This document shows, in pieces, positions 23,174 through 33,663 of a DNA stretch of 64,000 nucleotides. The notes beneath the pieces were generated by a model. It saw only the letters and a list, made by a program, of their open reading frames with translations. It was not told where the DNA came from and made no database searches. The stretch's first letter is position 1; each line of letters begins with the position of its first letter. This DNA comes from CAWGMT01 sp963823675 (GTDB lineage: Bacteria; Planctomycetota; Planctomycetia; Isosphaerales; Isosphaeraceae): contig CAWGMT010000011.1 in NCBI GenBank assembly GCA_963823675.1, positions 248,001-312,000 on the forward strand, given 5' to 3'. The translations under genes and the position numbers were made by a program.

Positions 23174-23259
23174 GGATGTCCCTCAAAGAACCTTCGGCAG
23201 AGAGCGCCCACCCAGCGCGAGCGCCTGCCGTCTCCTTGGTGAAGGCGGATTTCGATCTG

Positions 23260-24564
23260 TCAGGCGAGCAGCTCGGTGATTGCCCGGGCAGCAGGATCGG
23301 CGAGCTGGATTGCCCTGCCGTCGACTTCAAACGACTCGCCGGGGTCGAGCTGGACCGCGCGGAGGTAGGTGTGGAAGAGAGCGCCGCCGCCGACTTCGGC
23401 ATCAACGACCTCGGTGCCTCGGGGGTTGGTCTTGCCGACAACCACGCCGCTTTTCAAGCCGGCGCCGGCCAGGCAGATGCTCCACGCCTTGCTCCAGTGG
23501 TCGCGGCCGTAGAGATAATTGATGGTGGGCGTTCGGCCGAATTCCGACATGACCACGACCAGCGTGTGCTCGAGCAGCCCCTGCGCCGCCAGGTCGTCGA
23601 TCAGAGTCGCAAAAGCCCGGTCGAATTCGCTGACTTGCTCGAGATGGAAATCAAAGTTTTCGTTGTGCGTGTCGTAGTTGGAGTGTGTGACCTGCACGAA
23701 GGTGACACCCGCTTTGAGCAGGCGGCGAGCCAGCAGGCAGTGGCGGCCGAAGTCGCCGGCTCCGTATCGTTCGAGGTCCCTGGCCGGTTCGCGGGTCACG
23801 TCGAAAATCTCGCGCCGCGCCATGAGCTGCTGCGCCTGCTCGTAGGAATGGGTATAAGCCTCCGTCTCCGCCGTCCTGCGGCGGCGGGCGAAACGGTCAT
23901 TCAGATGCATGCGCAGCGCCTGGCGCCCTGAAGCCCCCATGGCCGGCAACGACGGATCGGCCGCCGTGTCGGCCGGCGGGTTGCCATTACCGAGATAAAG
24001 GGGGTTGTACCGGGGGCCCAGAAAGGCCGCCTCGCTCGATCCCTTGCCGCCGCCGCCGGGCGTGATGTGAATGTAGCCCGGCAGGGGGTTGGTCGAGCTG
24101 GCCAGATACCGGGCCAGCACCGAGCCGAGATGCGGATAGACCACCCCCGGCATCTGGGGCCGGCCGGTGTGCATCAGATAATGCCCCTTGCCGTGATCGT
24201 CTTCGTGCGTGTTGATGCTGCGCAAGAGGGCCAGACGGTGCATCTGGCGCACGGTCGAAGGCAATAGTTCCGAGATTCGAATTCCCGGCACACTCGTTTC
24301 GATCGAACGAAACGGCCCGCCGGTATCGGTCCTGGGTTTCGGGTCCCAGGTCTCGAGTTGACTGGCTCCCCCCGCGAGCCAGACGACCAGCACCTGCCGC
24401 TCTTTGCGGGCGAGCTCCGCCGAGACCGCCGGGACGGTCAAGCCCGCGAGTCCCAGTCCCGCGCCCAGCCCGACGCCCGCGCCCACTCCCACGGCCGCAT
24501 CACCCAGAAAGCGCCGCCGCGAGATCAGGTGCTCCGCCCTACCACACGCATAGTTGCAACGCAT
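23260..24564 (-). CDS. DUF1501 family protein with Tat-type signal
   Basis: 434 codons from the ATG at 24564 (MRCNYACGRAEHLISRRRFL). SRRRFLGDAAVGVGAGVGLG is a twin-arginine signal. QVLVVWLAGGASQLETWDPK, SINTHEDDHGKGHYLMHTGR and TLVVVMSEFGRTP are the conserved blocks of DUF1501, a sulfatase-like (alkaline phosphatase superfamily) fold. It lies 86 bp from both neighbours in the same operon. Likely exported; the substrate is not known for the family. Confidence 0.88.
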   Translation of the reverse strand: MRCNYACGRAEHLISRRRFLGDAAVGVGAGVGLGAGLGLAGLTVPAVSAELARKERQVLVVWLAGGASQLETWDPKPRTDTGGPFRSIETSVPGIRISELLPSTVRQMHRLALLRSINTHEDDHGKGHYLMHTGRPQMPGVVYPHLGSVLARYLASSTNPLPGYIHITPGGGGKGSSEAAFLGPRYNPLYLGNGNPPADTAADPSLPAMGASGRQALRMHLNDRFARRRRTAETEAYTHSYEQAQQLMARREIFDVTREPARDLERYGAGDFGRHCLLARRLLKAGVTFVQVTHSNYDTHNENFDFHLEQVSEFDRAFATLIDDLAAQGLLEHTLVVVMSEFGRTPTINYLYGRDHWSKAWSICLAGAGLKSGVVVGKTNPRGTEVVDAEVGGGALFHTYLRAVQLDPGESFEVDGRAIQLADPAARAITELLA

Positions 24565-24649
24565 AGCGATTCTCCTCTTGCTGCGGGTTGCTGCCGGCCG
24601 GGAAAACAAGCCTTCGGACTCGGTTCCGAGCTGGCCACTCGCGACGATC

Positions 24650-26486
24650 TCAATGATTGAACCGGAATTCCGTGGATGCGATCAGCGACCAGACCAGCTC
24701 ACGCAGAGCGCTGGTCCGTTCCCGGGGCTGCTCGCGCGTGCGGCGAGCCAGGTAGCCGGCGGCCTCGGCGCGCTCCTCGGAGGTCGGACGACGGGAAAGC
24801 AAGCTCAGGTAAAGGAGCTCGGCGACGCTCGAGGAGTCGGGCAGAGCCATCAAGCGCTCTACCAGAAAGCCGCCTTGAGGGTTCAGCCAGCTTCTGATCG
24901 GCTCGCCGTTGGTGATGAAAAGCGCCTGGTCAACCGTCGAGCTTCCCTCGGAACCAGTCTGCGGCTGACCGGCCACGCCTCCAAAGAGCCGCACAAACGG
25001 TCCCACGGACGGCTCGAGCTTCCCGTAAACGGAATCCTCCACCAGGCGGACTCGCAGCGCCCGGCGTTTCGGGTCGCCGGCAAGGATTTCCCGGATGCGA
25101 GGATCGTGATCTTCGAGCTGATGGATGACCAGGGCGCGGGTGGCGGCGACGATGCCGAGCCCCTGCATGGTGCTCCAGGCCAGTTGTTCGGGCGAAAGCG
25201 GCCGCAGGGCCGCCACGGCAAACCCGGCGGGGTCATCGAGCCCGGGACTCGAGTCGGGAGGAGCTTCACTGGATCGCTGATAGGCTCGGGTCAAGGTCAG
25301 CTCGCGGAGGAAGGCCCTGAGATCGAACTTCATCGCCACGAACTCACGCGCGAGCAAGTCGAGCAGCTCGGGGTGTGACGGCGGGTTGTCCGGATGGTGC
25401 AGGTCAACCGGGTGGACGATTCCCCTGCCCAGGAGCAGGGCCCAGATGCGGTTGACGACGTTGCGGGAAAAGGCGGGCACGTCGCTGGACGCGATACTGG
25501 CGGCCAGCCGGTTGCGGCGGCCGGAAACCGGCACGGGCCGAACCTTGCCGTCCTTGTCGGGCGGGACCAGGTACTCCTGTCCGGCCGGGATTTTCGGTTC
25601 TGGAAGCGGCGGGCCATCCAGCACGCGGGGACCAGTCCGGCGGATCACTTTCTTCTTGAAAACCGACGCGAATTGAACGTCGCCCTCGGCTTTTTCGCCG
25701 AGCACGGCGCCCCGGCCGCCGGCTCCGTGACCAGGACCGTCCGATTGAGAAAGGCGAAAAGACCGTAATAGTACGCCTGTTTATAGCCGTCAATCAGGGG
25801 ATGATCGTGACACTGGCAGCAGGTCAGGTCGACACCCAGGAATAATCGGCCCACGTCGGCGCCAGCGTATGGGGATCTGCCTCGCGATCGAGGGAAAACC
25901 TGGCGGCCCCCCGGGTACGCGGATCCGTGCCGTCGGCGCCCAGGACCGCGCGCACCAGCTCGTCGTAGGGCTGATTCTCATTGAATGCCTGGTAAAGAAA
26001 CGCCCTCCACGCGGGCGCCGGGACGTGCAAATCGGGCCGGCGCTCCATCCAGAGCGTGTCAAATACCTGCTGCATCCGCCGAGCATGGAGGGGGCTTTCC
26101 AGCAGGCGATCGATCAGCCTGGCCCTCTTGTACGGGGAGGGGTCGTCGAGAAACGCTCGAGCCTCTTCGGCAGGCGGGATGATTCCGGCCAGGTCGAGCC
26201 AGACCCGGCGGAGAAACTCGCTATCGGTCGCCGGAGCTGCCGGCACCCGATTCGGCCCCGGCAGACTGCGCTCGAGCTGGGTTTCGATTAACCGATCGAT
26301 CCGTTCATGAAGCGGCATTGCCACCGGGGCGGAGCCAGACTCCTGCGCCCGGCACAGAGCGGCCAGCGGCACGATCACACCGGCCGCCAGAGCCAGCGGA
26401 GCGACCCCGCACACCATGCCCGCCCGACCGCGCGGCCAGCCGCCTGCCCGCCAGTTCCCGCCCCGAAGCGCGACTCCTTGCCTCAT
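24650..26486 (-). CDS. DUF1549/DUF1553 protein, two frameshifts
   Basis: From the ATG at 26486, preceded by GAGGTG. Signal-like segment VAPLALAAGVIVPLAALCRA; DUF1549 block FLRRVWLDLAGIIPPAEEAR AFL; LGVDLTCCQCHDHPLIDGYK is the haem-like CxxCH motif; DUF1553 follows with AFSRNVVNRIWALLLGRGIV, SHPELLDLLAREFVAMKFDL and LVWSLIASTEFRFNH. The frame changes near 25,850 (before the CxxCH block) and near 25,705, each repaired by one added G in a G-rich tract. About 610 residues when repaired. Functionally tied to the DUF1501 gene downstream; probably periplasmic. Confidence 0.8.
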
Positions 26487-26579
26487 CGGGCACCTCGTGA
26501 CCGTTGGCCTTCCCATCGTTTCCGGCAGCCCTGCGACCCAGGCACCCGGAGTGCCGCGTCCGACTCAAGCGGTGGATGA

Positions 26580-27094
26580 TTAACGATTGTTAAACTAACA
26601 CGCGACACACCTCGCGGCAACCGAAATTCTCCAAGATTTGTTTGACATTTCTCCCTCGGAGATGGCCTTGAGTCTTCTGTAACCGGAGAAAACACCGGAG
26701 TTTTTCTGCTCAGCCTGGTCCATAGAGTCCAGCCCGGTCCAATTTCCGTGCTCGGAATGCGGACCATCTCAAGTCTAATCGCACTTTGATCTTAGACGTT
26801 GAGTCGGACGTCCGGTCAAACTGGTCATACTAAGTAGAATTAACGGATTAGCGAGTTTGAGAAAAACAGAGTGAGTTATGGGATCGAGTCGAGTTCGTTG
26901 GGAATGCTGCAAACTACGATTGGGCTGCGGACCAATGCGGACCGTGAGAGTGACGGTGGTAGGGCTGGTGAGAGGGCTGGGCATTTCCAAGGTCGAAAAA
27001 ACCTGGCGACAAGGTTCTTCGGTGTTGGTTGTCCGGGCGGTAAGATCTTGAAGACTCGATCTGATCCGTTCCTTCTTGGCGAGGAGTTGTTCTG
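26580..27094. other. Intergenic region between divergent host genes
   Basis: About 500 bp with lower GC than its surroundings. It should hold promoters for the minus-strand operon and for the HEAT gene (ribosome site GAGGAG at 27,081). No gene or recognisable operator was seen. Confidence 0.5.
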
Positions 27095-28189
27095 ATGACT
27101 GTGGATGGCGAAGGTTCCCGGAGTCCGGAAGCGGCCGGCCTGGCGTCCGGCGCCCAGGCGCCGGGAAAGCTCTTCGAGAGAGTTCGCCTGCTGATCGCGG
27201 TGGTGATTTGTGGCGTGGTCGTTTACTGGGCAGGCCGCGTGGCCTGGGAGAGTCGCAATCCCGTGGTGGCAGCGGCTCGAAACCTGCGGTCGAGCGATCG
27301 GTCCTTGCGACTGGAGGCGGTTCAAGAAGTCTCGGTGCAGGGCCTCACCAATCCGACGGACGCGATACCCGCCCTGGTCGCAGCGCTCGAGGATCAGGAT
27401 GAGAAGGTCCGGATCGCAGCGGCGAGGCAGGTCGCGATCGTGTGTTTGCACGCGATCCGATCGGACACGAATGCAAGTGCCGTGGGACAGGCCGCGATCG
27501 CCTTGCGCGCGTCCGTCAAGGACCCGGCTCCCATGGTGCGGATCGAGTCGGCACGGTCGCTCGGAATCATCGGGGGGATTGGTTTCGCCGTTCCCAGGCG
27601 CGGCGCCGGCGGAGGACGCGGCAGAGGAGGAGCAGGCGGCAAGAGCCCGGTTGACGCGCGGGTGTTGGCGGATCTCTTCAAGGAGCTGGCTGGCGACTCG
27701 GATGCCGGGGTGCGCCTCCTGGTCTGGCAAGCACTGGGGGCTGTCGGTCCCAAGCTGGGGATCGAGCTGCCTGAAAAGCTGATGACCGGCCTGGGAGCCG
27801 AGCCGCCCGAAAACCGCGAGGCGGCGATCAAGGCGCTCTCGGAGTATGGTTCGGCAGCCGCGGCGACGGTCCCGGTTTTGACCGGCTTTCTCAAGGAGGC
27901 GGCGTCGACCCAGAAGGGGGCGAACGAGGCCGAGCGCATCGCGCGTGCCCTGGGGCGCATTGCTCCGGGCAGCAGAGCGGCCGCCGAGGCCGTCGCCAGC
28001 CTGACCGAGGCCTTGAAGTCCGAATCCCCGCTCACGCGCGCCGCCGCCGTCACGGCCATCGGACAGTTTGGCCCTCAAGGCGCCGCCCCGGCGATTCCCA
28101 AGGTCAAGGCCCTCGAGAGCGACCCCGATTCCAAGGTGCGCGAGGCTGCGAAATCCGCCAGCAAATCGCTGGCAGCGGCCCCTCTCTAA
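27095..28189 (+). CDS. HEAT-repeat membrane protein
   Basis: 364 codons from the ATG at 27095, preceded by GAGGAG. One transmembrane helix near residues 29-50 (LLIAVVICGVVVYWAGRVAW) is followed by HEAT repeats: LRLEAVQEVSVQGL, ALVAALEDQDEKVRIAAARQ, LTEALKSESPLTRAAAVTAI GQFG, KVKALESDPDSKVREAAKSA. A Gly/Arg-rich linker at ~165-185 splits them. A scaffolding or binding role on the periplasmic or cytoplasmic face; partner unknown. Confidence 0.8.
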   Translation: MTVDGEGSRSPEAAGLASGAQAPGKLFERVRLLIAVVICGVVVYWAGRVAWESRNPVVAAARNLRSSDRSLRLEAVQEVSVQGLTNPTDAIPALVAALEDQDEKVRIAAARQVAIVCLHAIRSDTNASAVGQAAIALRASVKDPAPMVRIESARSLGIIGGIGFAVPRRGAGGGRGRGGAGGKSPVDARVLADLFKELAGDSDAGVRLLVWQALGAVGPKLGIELPEKLMTGLGAEPPENREAAIKALSEYGSAAAATVPVLTGFLKEAASTQKGANEAERIARALGRIAPGSRAAAEAVASLTEALKSESPLTRAAAVTAIGQFGPQGAAPAIPKVKALESDPDSKVREAAKSASKSLAAAPL

Positions 28190-28315
28190 GGAAGTGAATC
28201 TCTATGGCCCGGAACGCTCACCAGGCTGGCTCGACGAACTCAACCTCGGCACGTCCTTTGTCTACCACAATAATCGCCGGCTCTTTTACGACAAACCCGC
28301 CGCGTCCGCAGATAC

Positions 28316-28898
28316 CGGGGACGGAAACAGGGACGCAGCTAGTATTGTGGCCGCGCCGTCGTTTTGGTATTATCCAGCGTTATGCCTAGAACAGCGAGAG
28401 TAGCACCTGGCGGGTTTGTTGATCACGTCCTGAACCGATCAGCCGGGAAGATGCACATGTTCAGTCGAGCGATATCCATTGTCGGCGGGGCTCGTCGAGC
28501 GGGCGGAGCTTTGGCGCTCTAGCAGTCTGTGGTCGAGGGCACACGGTGACAAGGTGGTCAAGGCATGGCGATCGCCCTGGCCGCTGGAACGGCCGGCGAA
28601 CTGGACGGTTCGCGTCAACTCCCCTCGAACCGCGCAGGAATGAGACCGGGCGCGGGTGAGCCTCGCCAGAGGACGACCCTACGGCGCGGATGACTGGGTA
28701 ATGCAAACTGTAAGCCAACTGGGCTTGCAGCACACGGTTCGTCCGGAAGGCCGGCCCCGCGAAGCGAGCCAATTTGCGGACGACATGACGGACTTGCGCC
28801 AGGTCAATGCTGGCAATGCTAAACGCAACAGAACCGAAAACCGTCCCGGTAACGGTTCCCCCGACCGCTAACTAGCTGCGTCCCTGTTTACGTCCCGC
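28316..28898 (+). mobile_element. Decayed RAYT (REP-associated transposase) element, internally deleted, copy 1
   Basis: The ends are inverted: GGGACGGAAACAGGGACGCA and its complement TGCGTCCCTGTTTACGTCCC. Inside, the ATG at 28382 begins MPRTARVAPGGFVDHVLNRS AGKMHMF, the classic start of planctomycete TnpA-REP proteins. Then the central catalytic part is missing and the frame resumes with LSAGLVERAELWRSSSLWSR AHGD, WPLERPANWTVRVNSP and, after another shift, RVSLARGRPYGADDWVMQTV. The HUH and catalytic Tyr regions are absent, so it cannot encode an active transposase. Confidence 0.8.
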
Positions 28899-28932
28899 CA
28901 GGCTGACACTGCCCCAGCAATCGCGTCCCCGC

Positions 28933-30257
28933 TCACTTCGGTTTCTGCGCCAACTCCTTCAGCCAAGTAATAGCCCGCGGAACCCCCAGCCTGATCATCG
29001 ACCCATAATGCCCGCCGCTCGGAACGTGCACGGTCGTCACGTCTTTCCCCGCAGAGGCAAGCCGATCTCCCAGCTCGCGGACTTGCTCCGCAAACCGGGC
29101 ATCGTCATCAGCATAGAAAAGGAACACAGGGCAATTGATCTTCGCCTCGCCCGATCGCGGATTGAATTGATCAAACAACAAGCTCGCCGCGGCAATGTCT
29201 CGCTCAAGCTGCTGCTCGGCCTTCGGTGGATACGCGATCGCCAGGTCGGTCGCCGGCGCAAAGGCCACACAGGCGGCCACCCACTGATTCTGCTCGGCGA
29301 CCAACAGTGCCACAGTCGCGGCCGAGCTATGACCCACGGCGTATATCCGCGCAGGATCGATGGCCGGCACTCGGGCTTTGGCAAACTCGAGAGCAACCCG
29401 TGCGTTGACGACTCCGGCCTCGGCGTTGGCGAAAGCGGTGACACAGCGTGCAAGCTCCTCTTTACTGGGCTCACTTCCGTCAGGCAGTGCCCCATCCAGC
29501 TCGTACGCCAGAACTGCAAAGCCGGCGAGCACGTAGGGCAGATGCTCAGGCCGGTCACCGTCGCCGAGGTCCTTGCCGGTGATCAGGTTGGATCCCGCCC
29601 CCGCGATGAGAATGCACGGAAGCGACCGCGGCTTGTGCTCTCCCGCCGGCAGGTAAAGCCAAAGCTTGCCGTGATGACCGGCCAAGCCGTCAGACGCAGG
29701 CCCAGGCGCACCGCCGGCCGCGGCGATCTTCACCTCGTGAAACCGGATCCCCGGCGCAATCTCGGTCCCCGGCCCGAGGTCGGCAAACGCGGGCATCGTC
29801 CAGACCCCTAGCGGCCTGCTGGCGATTGGCTGCCGTGCAGGAGCTCGATGCAATCCTCGAATCGTGTCTATGGCATTGTAGGCCCAGAGCCCGAAGAACG
29901 CGAAGATAACCACCGTCCCGACCACGCCCCACTGTGCGTAATTTTTTTCCCCGGAGGATTCGGAGCCGTCAACGGCGCCCTCCAGCTTCGCCGGCCCGAC
30001 GGCAGACTCCGCCATGCGTTTGAATTGAGGGGTACTGCGCGGCTGCAAGCGCGCGCCAGCCTGGGTCGGAACTGCGCCTGCGAGCCCTCATCGTCGCCCC
30101 CCTCCTCATCGACTTCGAAGAGCGAAGGCAAAACAGCCGACGCCAGCGGCACCGTCAGCGACAGCCCGCAGTCCTTGCACGTGACCGTCATTCCAGCCCA
30201 CTCGTCGGCCGCTTGGTACTCCCGCCCACACTTGCTGCAACGGAAGGAGATCGACAT
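28933..30257 (-). CDS. Zinc-ribbon, membrane-anchored alpha/beta hydrolase; one frameshift
   Basis: The ATG at 30257 starts a ribbon with CSKCGREY and CKDCGLSL, followed by an acidic linker. Near 30,080 the frame shifts by one base and continues through a transmembrane helix (YAQWGVVGTVVIFAFFGLWA) into a hydrolase domain: CILIAGAGSNL, nucleophile elbow AVGHSSAATVALL, FLFYADDDARFAEQ for the acid and SGGHYGSM for the His. The domain order zinc ribbon - helix - catalytic domain is common in planctomycetes. The hydrolase part alone is intact from a TTG at 30048, so two genes cannot be excluded. Substrate unknown. Confidence 0.65.
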
Positions 30258-30598
30258 GGCGTTTCTATATGCCCCGCAACGGAACGGTGAATTCGCTGGG
30301 AGATGCTGACTTCTGGATCATAAGAGTGCGCCAGCGGCGACGTCAACGACGGAAAGTTCCAGACACCCACGATCCGGGCGGGGGTTGGGTGGCCTGATGA
30401 AAACGTGGTCCGGTACTTAGCATACCTTCCAGCGCTTTTGTTGCGCGATTCCCCTCCACCCAGCGTGGGGGGAGGGCTAAAGGCATATTGAATGGCACGA
30501 ATCGCTCGCTCGCAAGTACGAACGCGCCGCCGCCCATCACTGGCTCCCCGTCGAGCCCGACCCACCGGAGCCGTGACCACCAGCTTGCGGAGGGCCGG

Positions 30599-30970
30599 AT
30601 GCCCGCTCGGGCCGATCACGCACCGCACCGATGGCGAAGATTCCTGCTCCCCAGCGTGCGGGTGCTGATCGTCGTCGTGCTTGTGATCGGCGCTGGGCTG
30701 GGCTCGATCGTCCGGAGCGCGCGAACGCAGCGCCAAGCCGTGACGGCGATCGAACAAGCTGGCGGCACCGTCATAATCGATTGGCAGTTGCCGAATTCGG
30801 CCTTAGGTGCGAACGGCAGCCCCTGGCGTCCCAAATGGCTGGTGGACCGTGTCGGCGTCGATTACTTCGGCCACGCGGTTCAGGTCCACATCACTACGTT
30901 TTCTTTACTCGCGGCTCCGTCATTGGCGGCGCGATTTCCTGGCGTGCTTCGGCGGCCATCAATCAAATGA
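30599..30970 (+). pseudogene. Truncated LRR-type membrane protein
   Basis: From the ATG at 30599 (GGAGG upstream). LPSVRVLIVVVLVIGAGLGS IVRSARTQRQAVTAIEQAGG TVIIDW and PKWLVDRVGVDYFGHAVQVH match the N-terminus of the intact protein at 50,689. The homology ends abruptly at ~30,895, where a ~90-bp sequence shared with 34,385-34,480 begins; the LRRs and C-terminus are gone. The remnant encodes 123 residues. It is unlikely to be functional unless the anchor alone acts. Confidence 0.65.
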
Positions 30971-31010
30971 GGGTTTTCTTTGCGCACATTAATACAGTAA
31001 AAGAACCCGT
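30893..31010 (+). repeat. Dispersed ~90-bp repeat at the LRR truncation point
   Basis: TTCTTTACTCGCGGCTCCGT CATTGG and GCTTCGGCGGCCATCAATCA A recur with few changes at 34,385-34,480. It coincides with loss of homology in the truncated gene, suggesting an insertion or recombination product. 31,011-31,394 shows no gene. Confidence 0.6.
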
Positions 31011-31394
31011 CCGGAAGTTTGGTAACTTGACTCGCCGCTCGCCGTCAATTGTATGTTCAGATTATGGGACCATCATTCAGCCGTGAATAATGGCGGGGGC
31101 CGCTCCGGCCGGAATGTCGCGGATCGCCCGCCCAGGCCTGATGCGACGAACTTCGCGGCGCGGTATCGTGAGAGGATGGTGACCGCACGATTTCTGAACG
31201 TCTGACGACCACTGGAGAGGGCCGCTGACAATTGTGCGATGTGTAAAAGGTGGATATCTCCTTCGCATCAACGAAATCCGGGACGTCCCCAAAGGACTTA
31301 CGTCAAAACCTTGGTGTAAAGCCTCGACTAGCATCGAGAATTGACAGCTTCTCAGTGTTTCGGCCGACCATTCGTTAGCGGCAGGGTACCTCCG

Positions 31395-31673
31395 ATGCCG
31401 GGAGAATCGCCAAGGCGTTTTACTGTGGGCGGCGCCATGCTCTTCATCGCCGCGCTCGCCCTCGGCACCTTCGCCATCCGAACTGCGTTCCCCGATCCGA
31501 GCATCCTCTGGTCCAAACTCATCCTCGACGACCCCCCCGGGTATTTCGCGCTGATGGTGTCCGGTCGCTGGCGGTCGGAACCGGGTTGGGTCGATCGAAT
31601 GGGGCGCCTTCTCGGGATCACCTGGATCGCTGTCGCGGTTCTCGCATGGTCTCGCTACTGGCTTTGGATCTAA
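31395..31673 (+). CDS. Small membrane protein related to the pair at 55-57 kb
   Basis: 92 codons from the ATG at 31395 (MPGESPRRFTVGGAMLFIAA). Two membrane helices: VGGAMLFIAALALGTFAIRT and ITWIAVAVLAWSRYWLW, with PGWVDRMGRLLGITW between. The RRFTxxxA start and the WxDRxGRxLGxxW end mirror the larger proteins at 55,027 and 56,022, so it looks like a short version of that family. Function unknown. Confidence 0.55.
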   Translation: MPGESPRRFTVGGAMLFIAALALGTFAIRTAFPDPSILWSKLILDDPPGYFALMVSGRWRSEPGWVDRMGRLLGITWIAVAVLAWSRYWLWI

Positions 31674-31983
31674 GACGGGCACATTCGGGCTTCCCTGCGC
31701 TGTAGTGGGCTCAAACCACCGGGAGATGCGCGCGCGCTGGACCATAGTTGAGAGTTGACGATCGGCCCTCGGCGCGGCAGGAAAGCGTAATGGGTGATCC
31801 AGTATCCAGACTTTCCAGACGGTCGTCGGGCGGGCCGCAGATCTACGGCTTGGGGCTCATGTGGCGCGATCTTCGGAATGAGGCGTTCATTCTCACCGAG
31901 CCGCGTTTCCCCTGTGGCGTCCCGCCACTGGATTTCGTGGACGTACGGGTTGCCCGCAGGGGCGGCCTGACTAGGAACAACAA

Positions 31984-32521
31984 ATGCGATTACCGATCCG
32001 CCTTGCCCTGGTCTTGATGATCCAAGCCCCCGGCTGCGCCGAGGCAGTCTCCGGCAAACGACGGGCGCGACAACCCGCCTCCCGTTCGAGTCGAGTTACC
32101 GCCGGGGTGGCAGTCCAGGACGCCCTACACGAAGAATATCGTCCAACAGGCCGCATACCCCGACCTCGATGCCTACTTCCAGTTCGGAATCGAGCTCAGG
32201 TCGGACTTCGCCGACGGGCTGGGCCTGATGGGCTGGTCCAAGCTCCTCAAGCGCAACACCAGCAAGCTCTCCAAACTCGCCAACCGGCAGGAAACCGAGT
32301 TGCGGGAAGGGAGGATTTCTGGCCGGGCGGTCGTGGAATACGAGGTCACCGGCGAGTACAATGGTGTGAAGCTTCATTATCGACATATCATGCTCGAAGC
32401 CGGCGATTATTACTGCAAGCTCGTTTGCTGGACGGTGCCCAGTCACTGGGAGGAAGCCCAGAGACAGTTCGACGGACTGGTGGGCCGAGTCAAGTGGGAG
32501 GAGAAAAAAGTACACAAGTGA
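31984..32521 (+). CDS. Secreted or lipoprotein-like small protein, one frameshift
   Basis: The ATG at 31984 begins MRLPIRLALVLMIQAPGCAE, a signal peptide with a possible lipobox Cys. A one-base shift near 32,050 leads into DNPPPVRVELPPGWQSRTPY TKNIVQQAAYPDLDAYFQFG IE and then MGWSKLLKRNTSKLSKLANR, VEYEVTGEYNGVKLHYRHIM and WEEAQRQFDGLVGRVKW. The latter part resembles small exported proteins of the lipocalin/PsbP-like size class, but the family is not recognised. Confidence 0.55.
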
Positions 32522-32654
32522 GAGCCTGTGTCGGAGGGGGTCGGTAGGGTGCTTTCCGAGCACCGGTTCCCTTGACTGTCCCGGTGCTCCCGGAGCGCCT
32601 TACCACGCTCCATCGGTGAGCCAAGACCGTAAACGGTGGATTATTAACCAGGAA

Positions 32655-33188
32655 ATAGGGACGCAGCTAGTATTGTGTTTATCACGTCCTGAACCGATCG
32701 GCCGGGAAGATGCACATGTTCCGTCGAGCGAAATCCGTTGTCGGCGGGTTTCGTCGAGCGGGCGGAGCTTTGGCGCTCTAGCAGTCTGTGGTCGAGGGCA
32801 CACGGTGACAAGGTGGTCAAGGCATTGCTATCGCCCTGGCCGGTGGAACGGCCGGCGAACTGGACGGTTCGCGTCAACTCCCCTCTAACCGCGAAGGAAT
32901 TATAGAGCGAGTGCGGGTGAGCCTCGCCAGAGGACGACCCTACCGCGCGGACGACTGGGTAATGCAAACTGTAAGCCAACTGGGCTTGCAGCACACGGTT
33001 CGTCCGGAAGGCCGGCCCCGCAAAGCGAGCCAAGCTGCGGACGACATGACGGACTTGCGCCAGGTAAGTGCTGGCAATGCCAAACGCAAAAGAACCGAAA
33101 GCCGTCCCGGTAACGGTTTCGCCTACCGCTAACTAGCTGCGTCTCTGTTTCCGTCCCGCTAACTAGCTGCGTCCCTGTTTCAGTCCCA
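32655..33188 (+). mobile_element. Decayed RAYT element, same internal deletion, copy 2
   Basis: Very similar to 28,316-28,898. It starts AGGGACGCAGCTAGTATTGT G, lacks the MPRTARVAPGG start, and joins ATGCACATGTTC to TCGAGCG at the same internal deletion junction as copy 1. The C-terminal part reads LARGRPYRADDWVMQTVSQL and RPEGRPRKASQA. The right end AACTAGCTGCGTC..CTGTTT is present twice in tandem (33,129-33,188). Independent point changes separate the two copies. Confidence 0.8.
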
Positions 33189-33213
33189 TTTATATGAGGT
33201 TATCTTAATACGC

Positions 33214-33663
33214 ATGAGCAAGCTATCTTGCGAGAAATGCGGCAAACCCGGGCGACACGTCGTCGCGCACAATAGACTGTGCTTCAAGTGTCACGAGCGC
33301 TTGGCGATTGAACGGTGTGCAACCTGCGGCGAAAAGATGATCGGCGTTATGGAAGCGATTCTGTGCGACAACTGCCACTGCCACGGCGTGGTCTATTCGT
33401 GTGAGGGCTGCGGTCGGGGAATAATGTATGATCCACGGGGAGCAGCGATCGGGCCGGGAGGGCAATGCTACCGTTGCTACATCCGCGATCGCCTCTCGTG
33501 GGTGTCGGACGCCGATCGCGATGCGATTCGCCGTTTTGCATCAGGGAATCTTGACCGTGCTTTCGACGAAGCGAGGCGCCTGCTTGGATGGTCGCTGCCC
33601 GAGGCGATAACGGCCGTCCTGATTCTTCGCCACGAGGGGCCAAAACGGTCTATCTCAGAGTGA
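33214..33663 (+). CDS. Cysteine-rich zinc-ribbon protein
   Basis: 149 codons from the ATG at 33214. Six Cys pairs in the first 85 residues: CEKCGKPG, CFKCHERL, CATCGEK, CDNCHCHG, CEGCGRG and CYRCYIR, giving probably three zinc sites in a treble-clef or LIM-like array. The C-terminal 60 residues are helical (DADRDAIRRFASGNLDRAFD, GWSLPEAITAVLILR), as in small-domain DNA- or RNA-binding proteins. No family name is certain. Confidence 0.65.
   Translation: MSKLSCEKCGKPGRHVVAHNRLCFKCHERLAIERCATCGEKMIGVMEAILCDNCHCHGVVYSCEGCGRGIMYDPRGAAIGPGGQCYRCYIRDRLSWVSDADRDAIRRFASGNLDRAFDEARRLLGWSLPEAITAVLILRHEGPKRSISE

Noticed and set aside
26876..28078. 400-codon minus-strand frame
   Set aside because: Antisense of the HEAT-repeat gene; no domain recognisable.
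28316..28898. Structured non-coding RNA or group II intron repeated at 32,655
   Set aside because: Translation in the proper frames gives REP-associated transposase segments, so the conserved sequence is decayed coding DNA.
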